A DNA stretch of 64,000 nucleotides from Neobacillus bataviensis (GCF_019969725.1 NZ_JAHXYW010000002.1:62001-126000); one strand, 5' to 3'; shown: positions 42,980-52,655, counted from the stretch's first letter. The notes: generated by a model not told the origin, from the sequence alone. Made by a program: numbers and translations.

Positions 42980-44623
42980 ATGAGACGTCAAAAGGTTTCA
43001 GCTTTTTCGTTTGTGCTACTGCTTTTGTTTTCATCTTTCTTTTTTATGACAGCGTGTGTTTCAGCTGAAAATGCCCTCGATCCTGCGCCACAGCTTCAGC
43101 CAGTGGGGACTGAAAATGGCAAGATGGTTTTGTTTGATAATACTCATGGACAAACAGCGGGAGCAGCGGATTGGGTTTTGGACGGGGGATTCTCTGATTT
43201 TGCGAATGCCTTAGCCAACAAAGGCTATTATGCCAAAGAGCTGCGAAAAAGCACCCCCATTACCTATCAAGATTTACAAGGCTACGATGTGTTCGTTATC
43301 GGGGAAGCTAATATCCCTTACAAAACTACTGAACAGGCCGCCATGATTCAATATGTACAAAACGGCGGCAGTATCTTTTTTATTGGCGATCATTATAATG
43401 CGGATCGCAACAAAAACCGCTGGGATGCATCTGAGGTTTTTAACGGTTATCGCAGGGGAGCTTTTTCCAATCCAGCAAAAGGAATGGGAACAGAGGAAGC
43501 TGCTTCTGCAGCCATGCAAGGTGTAACAGGATCTGACTGGCTGTCAGCCAACTTCGGCATCCGATTCCGCTACAATGCGATTGGAGATGTAACGGCTAAT
43601 GATATTGTGGCTCCGAGTCAGGCTTTTGGTATTACCTCAGGCGTTTCGACAGTTGCTATGCATGCCGGTTCAACATTAGCGGTAACCGACCCCAACAAAG
43701 CAAAGGGTATTGTTTATCTTCCACCAACCTCAACAGCCTGGGGCAGCGCCGTTGACCAAGGTGTATATAATGGGGGAGGGAGAGCAGAGGGACCATATGC
43801 AGCGGTCTCCAAGCTTGGATTAGGAAAAGCGGCGTTTATTGGCGACTCCTCGCCAGTAGAAGATGCGACTCCAAAATATTTGCGAGAGGAAACAGGAGCA
43901 AAGAAAACTACGTACGATGGATTTAAAGAACAGAACGATGGTACTTTGCTGGTGAATATCATTGATTGGCTATCAAAGCAGGAAAGCTATACAGCCTTAT
44001 CACAGGTTAGCGGATTACAGCTGGATCAGCCAACCGCCTTGCTATCAATGGAAAACCCGCAAACATCGACTGAACCGGTGGCAGAACCATGGGCTGCACC
44101 TGCAACAGGGTATAAATGGTATGATCCATCTACTTTCAAATCTGGGTCATATGGCTATGGCTCCAGTGGATCCGGTGGAACTGGAACGACAACATTGAAT
44201 GAAAAGTTTGAGTCCGGAATCAAAACCGCCTATACTGCAGGCAATGTGACGCTTGCGAGTGGATCTTGGTATTTTGATAACGCCCTCATGGGTAATTTAT
44301 CTACTGATAAGAAAACAGGTTCACAGTCAGCGCGTGTCCGTGCATCTGGATCCATCAAGATGAATTTCGATGTGAGCGGGGCAAAAAGCATTCAAATTTC
44401 CCATGCCAATTTCGGTACCGACAGCGGAGCGAATTGGCAGCTGCAAATGTCCACGAATGGCGGCTCGACATGGACAAACGTTGGAAGTACAAATACTAGT
44501 ACATCCACTTTAACTGTTAAAACCTTTACCCTTACTCAAACAGCACCTGTCCGATTCCGATTAGTCGTTTCAGGGACTTCGGGGATGAGGATTAATTTTG
44601 ATGATATAGTGATTAGTAATTAA
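42980..44623 (+). CDS. Secreted protein with GATase-like N-terminal domain and C-terminal beta-sandwich
   Basis: A 547-residue exported protein. Signal peptide at 1-30 ends near ACVSA; the Cys in MTAC could make it a lipoprotein, although the lipobox is atypical. Residues about 45-330 form a flavodoxin/GATase-like domain (MVLFDNTHGQTAG, DVFVIGEANIPYK, GGSIFFIGDHYNADR). The last 140 residues resemble the C-terminal domain of secreted Bacillus nucleases (FESGIKTAYTAGNVTLASGS through INFDDIVIS). AAAGGGAGTG sets the ATG at 42980. Enzyme activity is unknown. Confidence 0.7.
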   Translation: MRRQKVSAFSFVLLLLFSSFFFMTACVSAENALDPAPQLQPVGTENGKMVLFDNTHGQTAGAADWVLDGGFSDFANALANKGYYAKELRKSTPITYQDLQGYDVFVIGEANIPYKTTEQAAMIQYVQNGGSIFFIGDHYNADRNKNRWDASEVFNGYRRGAFSNPAKGMGTEEAASAAMQGVTGSDWLSANFGIRFRYNAIGDVTANDIVAPSQAFGITSGVSTVAMHAGSTLAVTDPNKAKGIVYLPPTSTAWGSAVDQGVYNGGGRAEGPYAAVSKLGLGKAAFIGDSSPVEDATPKYLREETGAKKTTYDGFKEQNDGTLLVNIIDWLSKQESYTALSQVSGLQLDQPTALLSMENPQTSTEPVAEPWAAPATGYKWYDPSTFKSGSYGYGSSGSGGTGTTTLNEKFESGIKTAYTAGNVTLASGSWYFDNALMGNLSTDKKTGSQSARVRASGSIKMNFDVSGAKSIQISHANFGTDSGANWQLQMSTNGGSTWTNVGSTNTSTSTLTVKTFTLTQTAPVRFRLVVSGTSGMRINFDDIVISN

Positions 44624-44683
44624 TTAATAGAGGATGCCTCATTAGGGGAGAACTATACATTGTTCTCTCCTGAAGATGGACCC

Positions 44684-46093
44684 TTACACTTGTTTGTCTT
44701 CCCATGGTTCAAAGGAAAACGGAATTCCAATCATTTTAGCGGTCAATTCATCATAGGACACTAAATCCTTTCTTGACAACTCTTTTAAAGATCGTTTTCC
44801 CATTGCTCTTAACGCCATTTTTATTTCTTCAGTACTTGCTGTTAAGAATTTTTCCGCTGCTTTTACCCCTTCTTCAACCTTAAATTGATCCTTGAACTTC
44901 CCGTCATACCAAATAGCCTGAGTAGGCGGTTCAAATGGAAGTGCATTCAACACTTGATCATGTGAAAGAGCAAACAACATGGAAGAGCCTAAATAGACAG
45001 CGTCAGCTCCGAGGGCAAGCACTTTTAAAAAATGACCGGGGACCAAAAGCCCTCCTGAAACGATTAAACTAATCTTTCCCTTCATCTTTCTTTTTTCTAG
45101 ATGATTAGCAGCTCTAACTACCGCATGCAATGTCGGTATCCCAAAGTCATCAAATAAAATAGGCGGTGCCCCGTGCATGGCAGCCTGTCCACCATCAATG
45201 GCAATAAAATCAACCCCCATAAAGAGTAAATGATCAATATCTTCTTCAATTTTTCCGCCTGCACCAATTTTGACACCGATTGGAACACCACCTGATATGA
45301 CGCGAAGTTCCTCCAGAAGCAGCTTTAAATCTACTAGTGTTTGATTTTCACAAAAATGTTCATAAATGATCGCTTCCTCATTTTCCTTAAGCCCCATCAC
45401 TTCACGGGCACGACCTGTTAAACTTTGCGGGGGGATTTTTTTGCCCATTCCCGCTAAGGCGCCCTGACCTAATTTAATTTCAATCATGTCAGCACGTTTA
45501 ATCACATTTTCGTCCTTTGCCCATTCTGTTTTTGAAAACTGTAAAATATACTTTCCGGCGGCGTTTAATTCGTCAGGCAGTATTCCACCTTCCCCAGAGT
45601 TTATTGCAGTTCCTGTTTTTTGGGCTGCTTCTGCCAATGAAAGTCTTGCTTGTTCACTAAGTGCAATCCCAAATCCCATTGCACTAATTATAAGTGGAAT
45701 TTTTATTTCCATTGGTTTTTTTGCATTTGGCCCAATGGTAACGACAACATCTACCTCTTCTTCACCATCAACTGGAAATGGAGAAGTTTGTGCGGGGATA
45801 AAAGTAATGGGATCTAAATGCGGCCATTTTTTTGAAGAGCCTCCAAGCGGGCGAAAAAGAACTGCTCCTGTTTCAGCACGCAAGCTATTTTCTAGCATAT
45901 TTTGAATGCCCATATGCCGAAGTCCAGGCATCAATTCGATAATATTTTCTTGATAACTGTCAGTTAAAATGATTTTCCCAGCCTTTTTCACTATTAGTTT
46001 CATAATCCAACGCCAACCAACGAGCATGAATATAAGCACGACAAATAGAAAGGACATCATTGCAAAAGTCAAATAAAATATTATGTTTGCCAT
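44684..46093 (-). CDS. FMN-binding glutamate synthase family protein (YerD-like), copy 1
   Basis: A 469-residue protein: one N-terminal membrane helix (about 5-27) and a GltB synthase-type FMN barrel. Conserved segments: INSGEGGILPDELNAAGKYI, KLGQGALAGMGKKIPP, GVKIGAGGKIEEDID. The 3Fe-4S Cys motif of real glutamate synthase is replaced by LGSSMLFALSHDQVLNALPF, so it has no Fe-S centre and no amidotransferase domain. Function unknown; possibly an FMN oxidoreductase at the membrane. The tandem copy is at 46152. Confidence 0.88.
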   Translation of the reverse strand: MANIIFYLTFAMMSFLFVVLIFMLVGWRWIMKLIVKKAGKIILTDSYQENIIELMPGLRHMGIQNMLENSLRAETGAVLFRPLGGSSKKWPHLDPITFIPAQTSPFPVDGEEEVDVVVTIGPNAKKPMEIKIPLIISAMGFGIALSEQARLSLAEAAQKTGTAINSGEGGILPDELNAAGKYILQFSKTEWAKDENVIKRADMIEIKLGQGALAGMGKKIPPQSLTGRAREVMGLKENEEAIIYEHFCENQTLVDLKLLLEELRVISGGVPIGVKIGAGGKIEEDIDHLLFMGVDFIAIDGGQAAMHGAPPILFDDFGIPTLHAVVRAANHLEKRKMKGKISLIVSGGLLVPGHFLKVLALGADAVYLGSSMLFALSHDQVLNALPFEPPTQAIWYDGKFKDQFKVEEGVKAAEKFLTASTEEIKMALRAMGKRSLKELSRKDLVSYDELTAKMIGIPFSFEPWEDKQV

Positions 46094-46151
46094 AGTCAGT
46101 TTTCTCCATTATTACAGAAAATGAGAAAAGTCGATTCAAAGTGATGAAGAA

Positions 46152-47564
46152 TTATGTCTCCATTTGTTTGTTTTCCCAAGGTTCAAACGAAAACGGAATT
46201 CCGGTCATTTTGGCGGTCAATTCATCATAAGAAACGAGATCTTTCTTTGATAACTCTTTTAAAGAGCGTTTTCCCATTGCCCTTAATGCCATTTTTATTT
46301 CTTCCGTACTTGCTGTTAAGAATTTCTCCGCTGATTTTACCCCATCTTCAATCTTAAATTGATCCTTGTATTTCCCTTGATTCCATACAACTTGTGTAGG
46401 AGGTTCAAACGGCATAGCATTCAATGATTGAGGATGCGAGACGGCAAATAACATAGCGGAACCTACATATACTGCATCGGCTCCGAGGGCGAGCACTTTT
46501 AAAAAATGCCCAGGTACTAGAAGGCCTCCACAGGCAATTAAACTTATTTTACCCTTCATGTTTCTCTTTTCTAGATGATTGACAGCTCTGACAATCGCAT
46601 GCAGAGTTGGGATTCCAATATCGTCAGATAAAATCGGCGGGGCACCAAGTGTGGCTGCTTGACCTCCATCAATGGCAATAAAATCAACACCCATATAAAT
46701 TAAATGATCAATATCTTCTTCAATTTTTCCGCCAGCTCCCATTTTTACTCCAATGGGAACACCACCTGTCAGGCTCCGCAGCTCATCAACTAGTTCTTTC
46801 AAATCATCCAGCGTTTGATCTTCAAAAAAATTATCATAAATTACGGCATCCTCATTTTCCTTAAGCCCCATCACTTCACGGGCACGACCTGTTAAATTTT
46901 TAGGAGAAATTTTCCCACCGGTCCCGAATAATGCGCCTTGTCCTAACTTAACTTCTATCATATCTGCCCGCTTAAATAATTCTTCTTCCTTTGCCCATTC
47001 TGTTTTGGAGAACTGCAAAATATACTTTCCGGCTGCATTTAGTTCCTCAGGTAAGACTCCCCCTTCACCAGAATTAATGGCGGTTCCTGCATTATTAGCT
47101 GCTTCTGCTAAAGAGAGTCTCACTTCTTCACTAAGGGCGATCCCGTAGGCCATCCCGCTGATCATTAACGGGATTTTTATTTTCATTGGTTTTTTTGCAT
47201 TTGGCCCAATGGTTACCTGCACATCGACATCTTCTTCTCCGTCTATAGGAAAGGGTGTTGTTTGGGCAGGGATAAAAGTAATCGGATCTAAATGCGGCCA
47301 TTTTTTTGAAGACCCCAACGGGCGGTGGAGAACGTCGCCTGTTTCAGCACGTAAGCTATTTTCAAGCATATTTTGAATGCCCATATGCCGGAGTCCCGGC
47401 ATCAACTCCATTACATTTTCTTGATAACTGTCTGTTAAAATAATTTTTCCCATTTGCTTCACCATACGTTTCATTAACCAACGCCACCCAAAAAGCATGA
47501 AAACAAAGAATAAAAATATAAATGTTACCATTGCAAAAGCCAAATAATAAAAAATGTTCAACAT
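46152..47564 (-). CDS. FMN-binding glutamate synthase family protein (YerD-like), copy 2
   Basis: A 470-residue near-duplicate of the next gene downstream: the same TM anchor, FMN barrel (INSGEGGVLPEELNAAGKYI, GVKMGAGGKIEEDID) and C-terminal TASTEEIKMALRAMGKRSLK. The Fe-S cysteines are missing here too (VGSAMLFAVSHPQSLNAMPF). The two genes are 58 bases apart and probably form one operon that arose by tandem duplication. Confidence 0.88.
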   Translation of the reverse strand: MLNIFYYLAFAMVTFIFLFFVFMLFGWRWLMKRMVKQMGKIILTDSYQENVMELMPGLRHMGIQNMLENSLRAETGDVLHRPLGSSKKWPHLDPITFIPAQTTPFPIDGEEDVDVQVTIGPNAKKPMKIKIPLMISGMAYGIALSEEVRLSLAEAANNAGTAINSGEGGVLPEELNAAGKYILQFSKTEWAKEEELFKRADMIEVKLGQGALFGTGGKISPKNLTGRAREVMGLKENEDAVIYDNFFEDQTLDDLKELVDELRSLTGGVPIGVKMGAGGKIEEDIDHLIYMGVDFIAIDGGQAATLGAPPILSDDIGIPTLHAIVRAVNHLEKRNMKGKISLIACGGLLVPGHFLKVLALGADAVYVGSAMLFAVSHPQSLNAMPFEPPTQVVWNQGKYKDQFKIEDGVKSAEKFLTASTEEIKMALRAMGKRSLKELSKKDLVSYDELTAKMTGIPFSFEPWENKQMET

Positions 47565-47734
47565 ATTTATAGCTCCATATTCAGCATATTCTCAATAAGA
47601 TAGTCCACCACTCTTATTATATCCAAAAACAGGAAAATCATATAAAAAATAGTTGAGCTTTTTAGTATTCCTAATCGTATGAAATTGTTATTTTTCACCA
47701 AACTATGAACATATAAAAACAGGGGGATCTTTTC

Positions 47735-48484
47735 ATGCATATAATGAATGACATTGTTCATCGTCCTTGGCCATTACCTTCAAAGTATTGGATTATGCGA
47801 CAAACATGGAAAAATCTATTGTTTTTGCATTGGCCTATTCCGCTTGAAAAATTACGGTCTTATATTCCTTCCTCTTTACAAATTGACACTTATAATGGCT
47901 CCGCCTGGTTAGGCATAATTTTATTCGTGTTAGAGGGAATCTATCCTCGGGGAATTTCGTCTGTGTCCGTAACCCCTAAATTTCCTGAGATCAATGTAAG
48001 AACTTATGTTAAATGTGATGGCAAACCCGGTATTTATTTTTTGTCTATTGATGTTCGGAACTGGGCTTCCTTAAATATTGCAAAGAGATGGTATCGTTTA
48101 CCCTATCATCCGGCGCAGATTTCTTTTCGAAAAGAAGGACAAACCTTTCATTGCCAGAGTGTCCGTAAGGGAAATGCGAATACTGATATCTTATTTAAAG
48201 GCAAATATGCTCCCATATCCGAGATTTATTTTCCAAAAGAAGGAACCCTGGATCATTGGCTCACTGAGCGATATTGTCTCTATAGTTCAAATAACGGAGT
48301 CAACATCTATTGCGGTGAAATACACCATCAGCCTTGGCCGTTACAAAAAGCGGAGATAGAAATAGAAAGGAATACCCTTTTTACACCTTTTCATTTTGAC
48401 CTTTCTGAAGTAAAACCGATTGCTCATTTCTCTGCTGGTGTGGATTCGTTAATCTGGAATATTAAGAAAAGACGGATTAAGTAA
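47735..48484 (+). CDS. DUF2071 family protein (YqjF-like)
   Basis: A 249-residue protein with the YqjF/DUF2071 pattern: WPLPSKYWIMRQTWKNLLFLHWPIP near the N-terminus, RSYIPSSLQIDTYNGSAWLGI, NVRTYVKCDGKPGIYFLSID, and a C-terminal HFSAGVDSLIWNI. The fold is acetoacetate-decarboxylase-like; the role is unknown. The start follows AGGGGGAT. Divergent from the YerD-like pair. Confidence 0.9.
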   Translation: MHIMNDIVHRPWPLPSKYWIMRQTWKNLLFLHWPIPLEKLRSYIPSSLQIDTYNGSAWLGIILFVLEGIYPRGISSVSVTPKFPEINVRTYVKCDGKPGIYFLSIDVRNWASLNIAKRWYRLPYHPAQISFRKEGQTFHCQSVRKGNANTDILFKGKYAPISEIYFPKEGTLDHWLTERYCLYSSNNGVNIYCGEIHHQPWPLQKAEIEIERNTLFTPFHFDLSEVKPIAHFSAGVDSLIWNIKKRRIK

Positions 48485-48551
48485 AATAAACATAATATTT
48501 GTTTCTTTATAGAATAATGAAAAAGACTATATCAATTGAAGGAGTATCGAA

Positions 48552-49064
48552 ATGGGTAAAAATAAGAATAATATAAAAATTGCCTTTTCATTAGCAACAT
48601 TAATTCTTCCTTGGCTAACTGTCCCTTTTATGGGGAAACGAAGTTTTTTTAGGTTTTTGCCTGTAGCAAGTTTTGTCAATTTGATCATAAGTGTATTTAG
48701 TCTGTTCTGTTATCGGAAAAAATGGTGGGTAACTAAAAATCCTCTATCACCAGGACCAATAGATTTTACATATATATTAGGGCCTTACTTTGTTGCAACG
48801 CTTTGGATATTTAAATTAACATTTGGGAATTTCCCAAAATACTTAATTACTAATATGGTATTGGATCTTATTAACGCTTTTCCTTTTCCTTACATTGGGA
48901 ATAAGGTTGGAATTGTCAAATTTATTAAGATGAAAAACTCAACCTGGTATTTTATATGTGTATTCTTGGCCATTATTATCTATGGATTTCAGTACGTTGT
49001 GGAAAAATCAATTAAGATAGCAGATAGTGTTAAAAACTCAGAGTTATCAAGTAATAAAAATTAA
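48552..49064 (+). CDS. Hypothetical membrane protein, 170 residues
   Basis: Four hydrophobic segments at about residues 9-28, 36-53, 76-95 and 132-152, with a polar C-terminal tail. The start follows GAAGGAGT. It lies 67 bases after the DUF2071 gene and may be in one transcript. I do not recognise the family. Confidence 0.7.
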   Translation: MGKNKNNIKIAFSLATLILPWLTVPFMGKRSFFRFLPVASFVNLIISVFSLFCYRKKWWVTKNPLSPGPIDFTYILGPYFVATLWIFKLTFGNFPKYLITNMVLDLINAFPFPYIGNKVGIVKFIKMKNSTWYFICVFLAIIIYGFQYVVEKSIKIADSVKNSELSSNKN

Positions 49065-49137
49065 GATGAGGTTTAAAGAGATATTTTAAATTCAATTAAA
49101 AATCTTTGGGAACAAGGCGGGCTTTTTGGTCTTCAAA

Positions 49138-49172
49138 GAAAAACTCCCTTGGTCTTAGATTCCCAAGGGAGT
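49138..49172 (-). terminator. Terminator of the Ig-repeat protein gene
   Basis: ACTCCCTTGG pairs with CCAAGGGAGT around a 10-base loop; on the minus strand it runs into TTTTTC just after the stop codon. Confidence 0.8.
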
Positions 49173-49178
49173 AGGGGG

Positions 49179-51653
49179 TTATCTTAGCGCCCCGTTGCTA
49201 TTAAAAAAGTATCTTTTTCCTGAGATTGTCATCCAGCCGGTTGCCATCGCCCCGTTGCTCTTTAAGTAATACCATGTAGTTCCGCTTTTTAACCATCCTA
49301 CATACATTGCCCCATTGGAGTTGAGATAGTACCAGGTTGTGCCGAGTTTCAGCCAGCCTGTTTGCATTGCGCCGCTTTTGCTTAGGTAGTACCAGTATGC
49401 ACCGCTCTTCACCCAGCCGGTTTGCATGATGCTACTGGTATTTGAGAAGTACCAAGTAGCGCCGACCTTATACCAGCCTGTTTTCAGCACAGAGGTCACA
49501 GGATCATAATAGTACCAATTCCCACCCTTAAACACCCAGCCAGTTGGTTTTGTGATTACTTTAATGGTTGCAGCTTCACTGGTATTTCCAGCCTTGTCGG
49601 TTGCCGTAATGCTTAACTCGGTGCCTGCTGCCTGAACAGGTATTGTGACCATAAACTTACCATCCGATCCTGCTGTGGCTGTTCCAATAACTGTACTAAT
49701 AACGGTGCCAATAACAGTGCCGATTTTAGACTTTACATCAACCCTCGAGCCAACTTCCGCTTGACCAGTAACTGATGTTGCCTTATCGGTTACTTCATTA
49801 ACTACAGGCCTCAAAGGGGCTGTTACGTCTATTACTATTACAGTTGTTGCTGTACTTACGTTTCCATTCTGGTCTGTGGCGATAACTGTTAATTCAGTGC
49901 CTGACGCCTGAACAGGAATCGTGACCGTAAACTTCCCGTCCGCTCCTGCAGTGGCAGTGCCAATAACGCTGCCATTGTTCGTCTTTACATCTACCTTCGA
50001 ACCTGCTTCAGTTTGCCCCATGACAGAAGTTGCCTTATCGGTTACTTCATTGACCACAGGCTTTGCTGGGGCAGTTGTGTCTTTTACAACAACAGTTGCA
50101 GCAGTGCTAGTATTACCAGCTTTGTCGGTTGCGGTGACGCTTAATTCAGTGCCTGACACCTGAGCAGGGATTGTGACTGAAAACTTACTGTCTACTCCGG
50201 TTGTGGCAGTGCCAATAGCGGTGCCATTTTTAGCTTTTACATCGACCGTCGAACCCGCTTCCGCTTGACCTGTGACAGAAGTTGTCTGATCGGTTACTTC
50301 ATTTACTATTGGAACGGCAGGTGGTGTTGTATCGATCACCGTCAACTGAACGGCCTGACTTACATTTCCAAAAGTATCTTTTGCCGTAATAGCAAGGGTG
50401 GTTCCTGCAGATTGGATAGGAATTGCGACACTAAAGGAGCCATTTTGTGCGGCTGCGCCAGTGCCAAGAACAACATTACCAGCTCTGACTTCCACCGTCG
50501 AACCGGCTTCAGCTGTTCCTGTCACAGCTGTCGCTTTATCAGTAACGGCATTGACCACTGGGGAGACCGGCGGTATGGTATCTCTCACCGTTACTTTTGT
50601 TGCTCGACTTACATTGCCGGTTGAACCTGTTGCCGTAACCAATAGGGTGGTTCCTGCAGGTTGGACTGGAATGGTTACACTGAAGGAACCATTATCAGCT
50701 GCTGTTGCCGTTCCAAGGACGGTTGCTCCAGATTTCACTTCTACGGTTGTGCCAGCTTCTGCTGTTCCGGTTACGGAAGTCGCTTGATCGGTCACATCAT
50801 TGACCACTGGGGGGGCAATTTCCACACCTGCAATGGTGGCTTGCTTGCCCATTACACTAAAAAAGTCCGTTTGCGCACAGTCCGGACCACAAGAACCTGT
50901 TCCGATTCCTGGACCATTAATACGGAAAAAGTTTTGATTATTAATACCGCCAATAATCTTATGATCGACATTTGGATCCCCAATGTATCCTGCTGGTGCG
51001 CCAGTATCCCATTGTAAAAATGTTCCTATTCTGCTTTTCAACACTTCGTTGAATCCACCATTAAGGCCAATATCTTCGGTAAACTTTAATGATCCGGTTC
51101 CATCAGCTCTTAATATATCGATGCCATATGGGTGGGTAAACGTATATGTTTGATTTGGGCTCAAGCCGTCCGCTTTAAAACGGACTCTGCCGAATACGAT
51201 TTGTTCTCCATCAATGGCCGGGCCATTGGCAAAAGCCGCTTCAAGAGCAAAGGTCCCGTCAGCACTGCCCCCATTTGGAAGGTTAATCGTAGAGCTGGCT
51301 AATTGATAAAAGGCCTCTTCGGGGAAATTTCCGGCTTTTAACGAAACGGGTTTTGATGGATCGGGTATGTCGCCTGAAACGATTGCACAAAATGGATCAT
51401 TTGCATCTAAACAAAGTTGTAACCGTGTGCCTTGTGAATCTTCATACCAAACCGGATATCCATTATCCTCGTGGATTGGACCAAGCTGGGCCAATCTTGG
51501 GAAATCCATTGGGACCGTTTCTGCATTAGCCGCAGGAATGCCTCCGCTAAGTAAAGTAACGAGGGATAAGCTCACAAGAAACAAACGCTTCATTCTTGAT
51601 TTTTTTTTCGTTTCATCTAATTTTCTTGAATGAACAGTCTTCTTAAATTGCAT
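49179..51653 (-). CDS. Secreted Ig-like repeat protein with C-terminal choline-binding-type wall anchor
   Basis: An 824-residue exported protein. The signal peptide (KRLFLVSLSLVTLLSGGIPAANA) has an extended basic N-region. An N-terminal domain of about 230 residues of unknown family follows. Five Ig-like repeats of about 84 residues come next, each opening PVVNEVTDKATSVTG and ending near D-T-T-P-P. Six 20-residue GW/YY repeats (KSGTTWYYLKSNGAMATGW type) form the C-terminal wall-binding part. Repeat 5 has a short internal duplication. AAAGGAGGG supports the start at 51653 over an ATG 13 codons upstream. Confidence 0.88.
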   Translation of the reverse strand: MQFKKTVHSRKLDETKKKSRMKRLFLVSLSLVTLLSGGIPAANAETVPMDFPRLAQLGPIHEDNGYPVWYEDSQGTRLQLCLDANDPFCAIVSGDIPDPSKPVSLKAGNFPEEAFYQLASSTINLPNGGSADGTFALEAAFANGPAIDGEQIVFGRVRFKADGLSPNQTYTFTHPYGIDILRADGTGSLKFTEDIGLNGGFNEVLKSRIGTFLQWDTGAPAGYIGDPNVDHKIIGGINNQNFFRINGPGIGTGSCGPDCAQTDFFSVMGKQATIAGVEIAPPVVNDVTDQATSVTGTAEAGTTVEVKSGATVLGTATAADNGSFSVTIPVQPAGTTLLVTATGSTGNVSRATKVTVRDTIPPVSPVVNAVTDKATAVTGTAEAGSTVEVRAGNVVLGTGAAAQNGSFSVAIPIQSAGTTLAITAKDTFGNVSQAVQLTVIDTTPPAVPIVNEVTDQTTSVTGQAEAGSTVDVKAKNGTAIGTATTGVDSKFSVTIPAQVSGTELSVTATDKAGNTSTAATVVVKDTTAPAKPVVNEVTDKATSVMGQTEAGSKVDVKTNNGSVIGTATAGADGKFTVTIPVQASGTELTVIATDQNGNVSTATTVIVIDVTAPLRPVVNEVTDKATSVTGQAEVGSRVDVKSKIGTVIGTVISTVIGTATAGSDGKFMVTIPVQAAGTELSITATDKAGNTSEAATIKVITKPTGWVFKGGNWYYYDPVTSVLKTGWYKVGATWYFSNTSSIMQTGWVKSGAYWYYLSKSGAMQTGWLKLGTTWYYLNSNGAMYVGWLKSGTTWYYLKSNGAMATGWMTISGKRYFFNSNGALR
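49560..50815. repeat. Five direct repeats of about 250 bp inside the Ig-repeat gene
   Basis: The plus-strand text GTTACTTCATTA and relatives recur near 49790, 50041 and 50293, with more diverged copies near 50558 and 50800. Spacing is about 252 bp, one Ig domain each. Repeats 3-5 are the most alike, which suggests recent expansion from the C-terminal side. Confidence 0.75.
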
Positions 51654-51680
51654 CTCTTGGCAGGCCCTCCTTTGAGTATG

Positions 51681-52053
51681 TAGGTTCAGCATTTTTTTAT
51701 GAACCTAATAATCTGACACTCTCTTTTTTTCACAATCTCCTTTCTTGTTTAAAATGTGTATTCAAAAATATAGGACATATTACTCAAAGTTTTTCTAAAA
51801 AAATCCTTTTATATAGGCATTAATGGGTGTTGGGGTTATTGAGATAAAATATGTAAAAGCAAAAATATTACTGTTTGGAAATGTATTTTATATCTAATAA
51901 AAATAACGTTGAATATTTAGAAGTGGTTTTATCATCTTGGCAAAAATTTGTTGAATGAATGTAAAATATGGAGTTTTATTACTACCCCCTAATACATTTT
52001 GGCTTGTTCGTATTCTTTAAATATGATTATACAAAGAACATGAGGGGAATAAC
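51681..52053. other. AT-rich divergent intergenic region
   Basis: About 400 bases between two divergent genes for secreted proteins. A hairpin AGGTTCA/TGAACCT lies at 51681-51705, just upstream of the ribosome site for the minus-strand gene. Otherwise only AT-rich sequence without a coding frame or clear consensus promoter is seen. Confidence 0.5.
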
Positions 52054-52614
52054 ATGAGCAAACTAACCAAGGGAGCCCTTGCCATGGTGTTAGCGGGAGC
52101 TGTTACGTTTTCTGTCACCAACGCCTTGATAGTCGATAAATCTTCTAAAAAATTAATTGATAAAAATGCTTTGCCGATATCCAGGGAAAAAACGGCGGAT
52201 GTCATCAATCAAATAGAAAAAACGTTGAAAGATGAAACGCCAACACCAATTGCGAAAAACGAGCAACCCTTAATATCTCAAACTGTTGCTTCTGTCCAAG
52301 CGGATTCAAAAAGTAAAAACAACAGTGTTATGGCCGTAGCAGCCGTTCAACAGAATACGAAAAGCTCCACCAAGAGAACAACAACAAATGCTGCTAATAC
52401 GAATGCGAGCACAACCACAACGGCTTCATCAACGACACCGGTGACAAGTACAAAAGAACCTTCGACAACGACTGCACCTACAAAGACAGGAACTAATACA
52501 ACAACAAGTACAACTTCAACAACAACCAACCGTGGACAACAAGTTTCTCAAGCTGCACAAGAAAAGGCTGAGAACCGTCGGGATGAAAAAGGAAACAACG
52601 GAAAGAAAATGTAA
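52054..52614 (+). CDS. Hypothetical secreted Ser/Thr-rich protein
   Basis: A 186-residue protein with an N-terminal hydrophobic segment (ALAMVLAGAVTFSVTNALIV), a charged middle part, and residues about 105-160 made almost only of Thr, Ser, Ala and Asn, as in a wall-spanning stalk. The tail is basic. No sorting signal is seen. The low-complexity part is encoded by ACA/ACT codons, which can slip. Family not recognised. Confidence 0.7.
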   Translation: MSKLTKGALAMVLAGAVTFSVTNALIVDKSSKKLIDKNALPISREKTADVINQIEKTLKDETPTPIAKNEQPLISQTVASVQADSKSKNNSVMAVAAVQQNTKSSTKRTTTNAANTNASTTTTASSTTPVTSTKEPSTTTAPTKTGTNTTTSTTSTTTNRGQQVSQAAQEKAENRRDEKGNNGKKM

Positions 52615-52626
52615 TTTATCAAACAG

Positions 52627-52655
52627 GGGTCACCTAAAGCAGGTGATCCTTTTTC
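52627..52655 (+). terminator. Terminator of the Thr-rich protein gene
   Basis: GGGTCACCT pairs with AGGTGATCC (one G-U), 5-base loop, then TTTTTC. Confidence 0.75.

Noticed and set aside
49921..50787. Several plus-strand frames of 80-129 residues
   Set aside because: They are antisense shadows of the Ig repeats, repeated with the same 252-bp period.
52347..52529. Val-rich 60-residue frame on the minus strand
   Set aside because: It is the antisense of the Thr-rich low-complexity tract.
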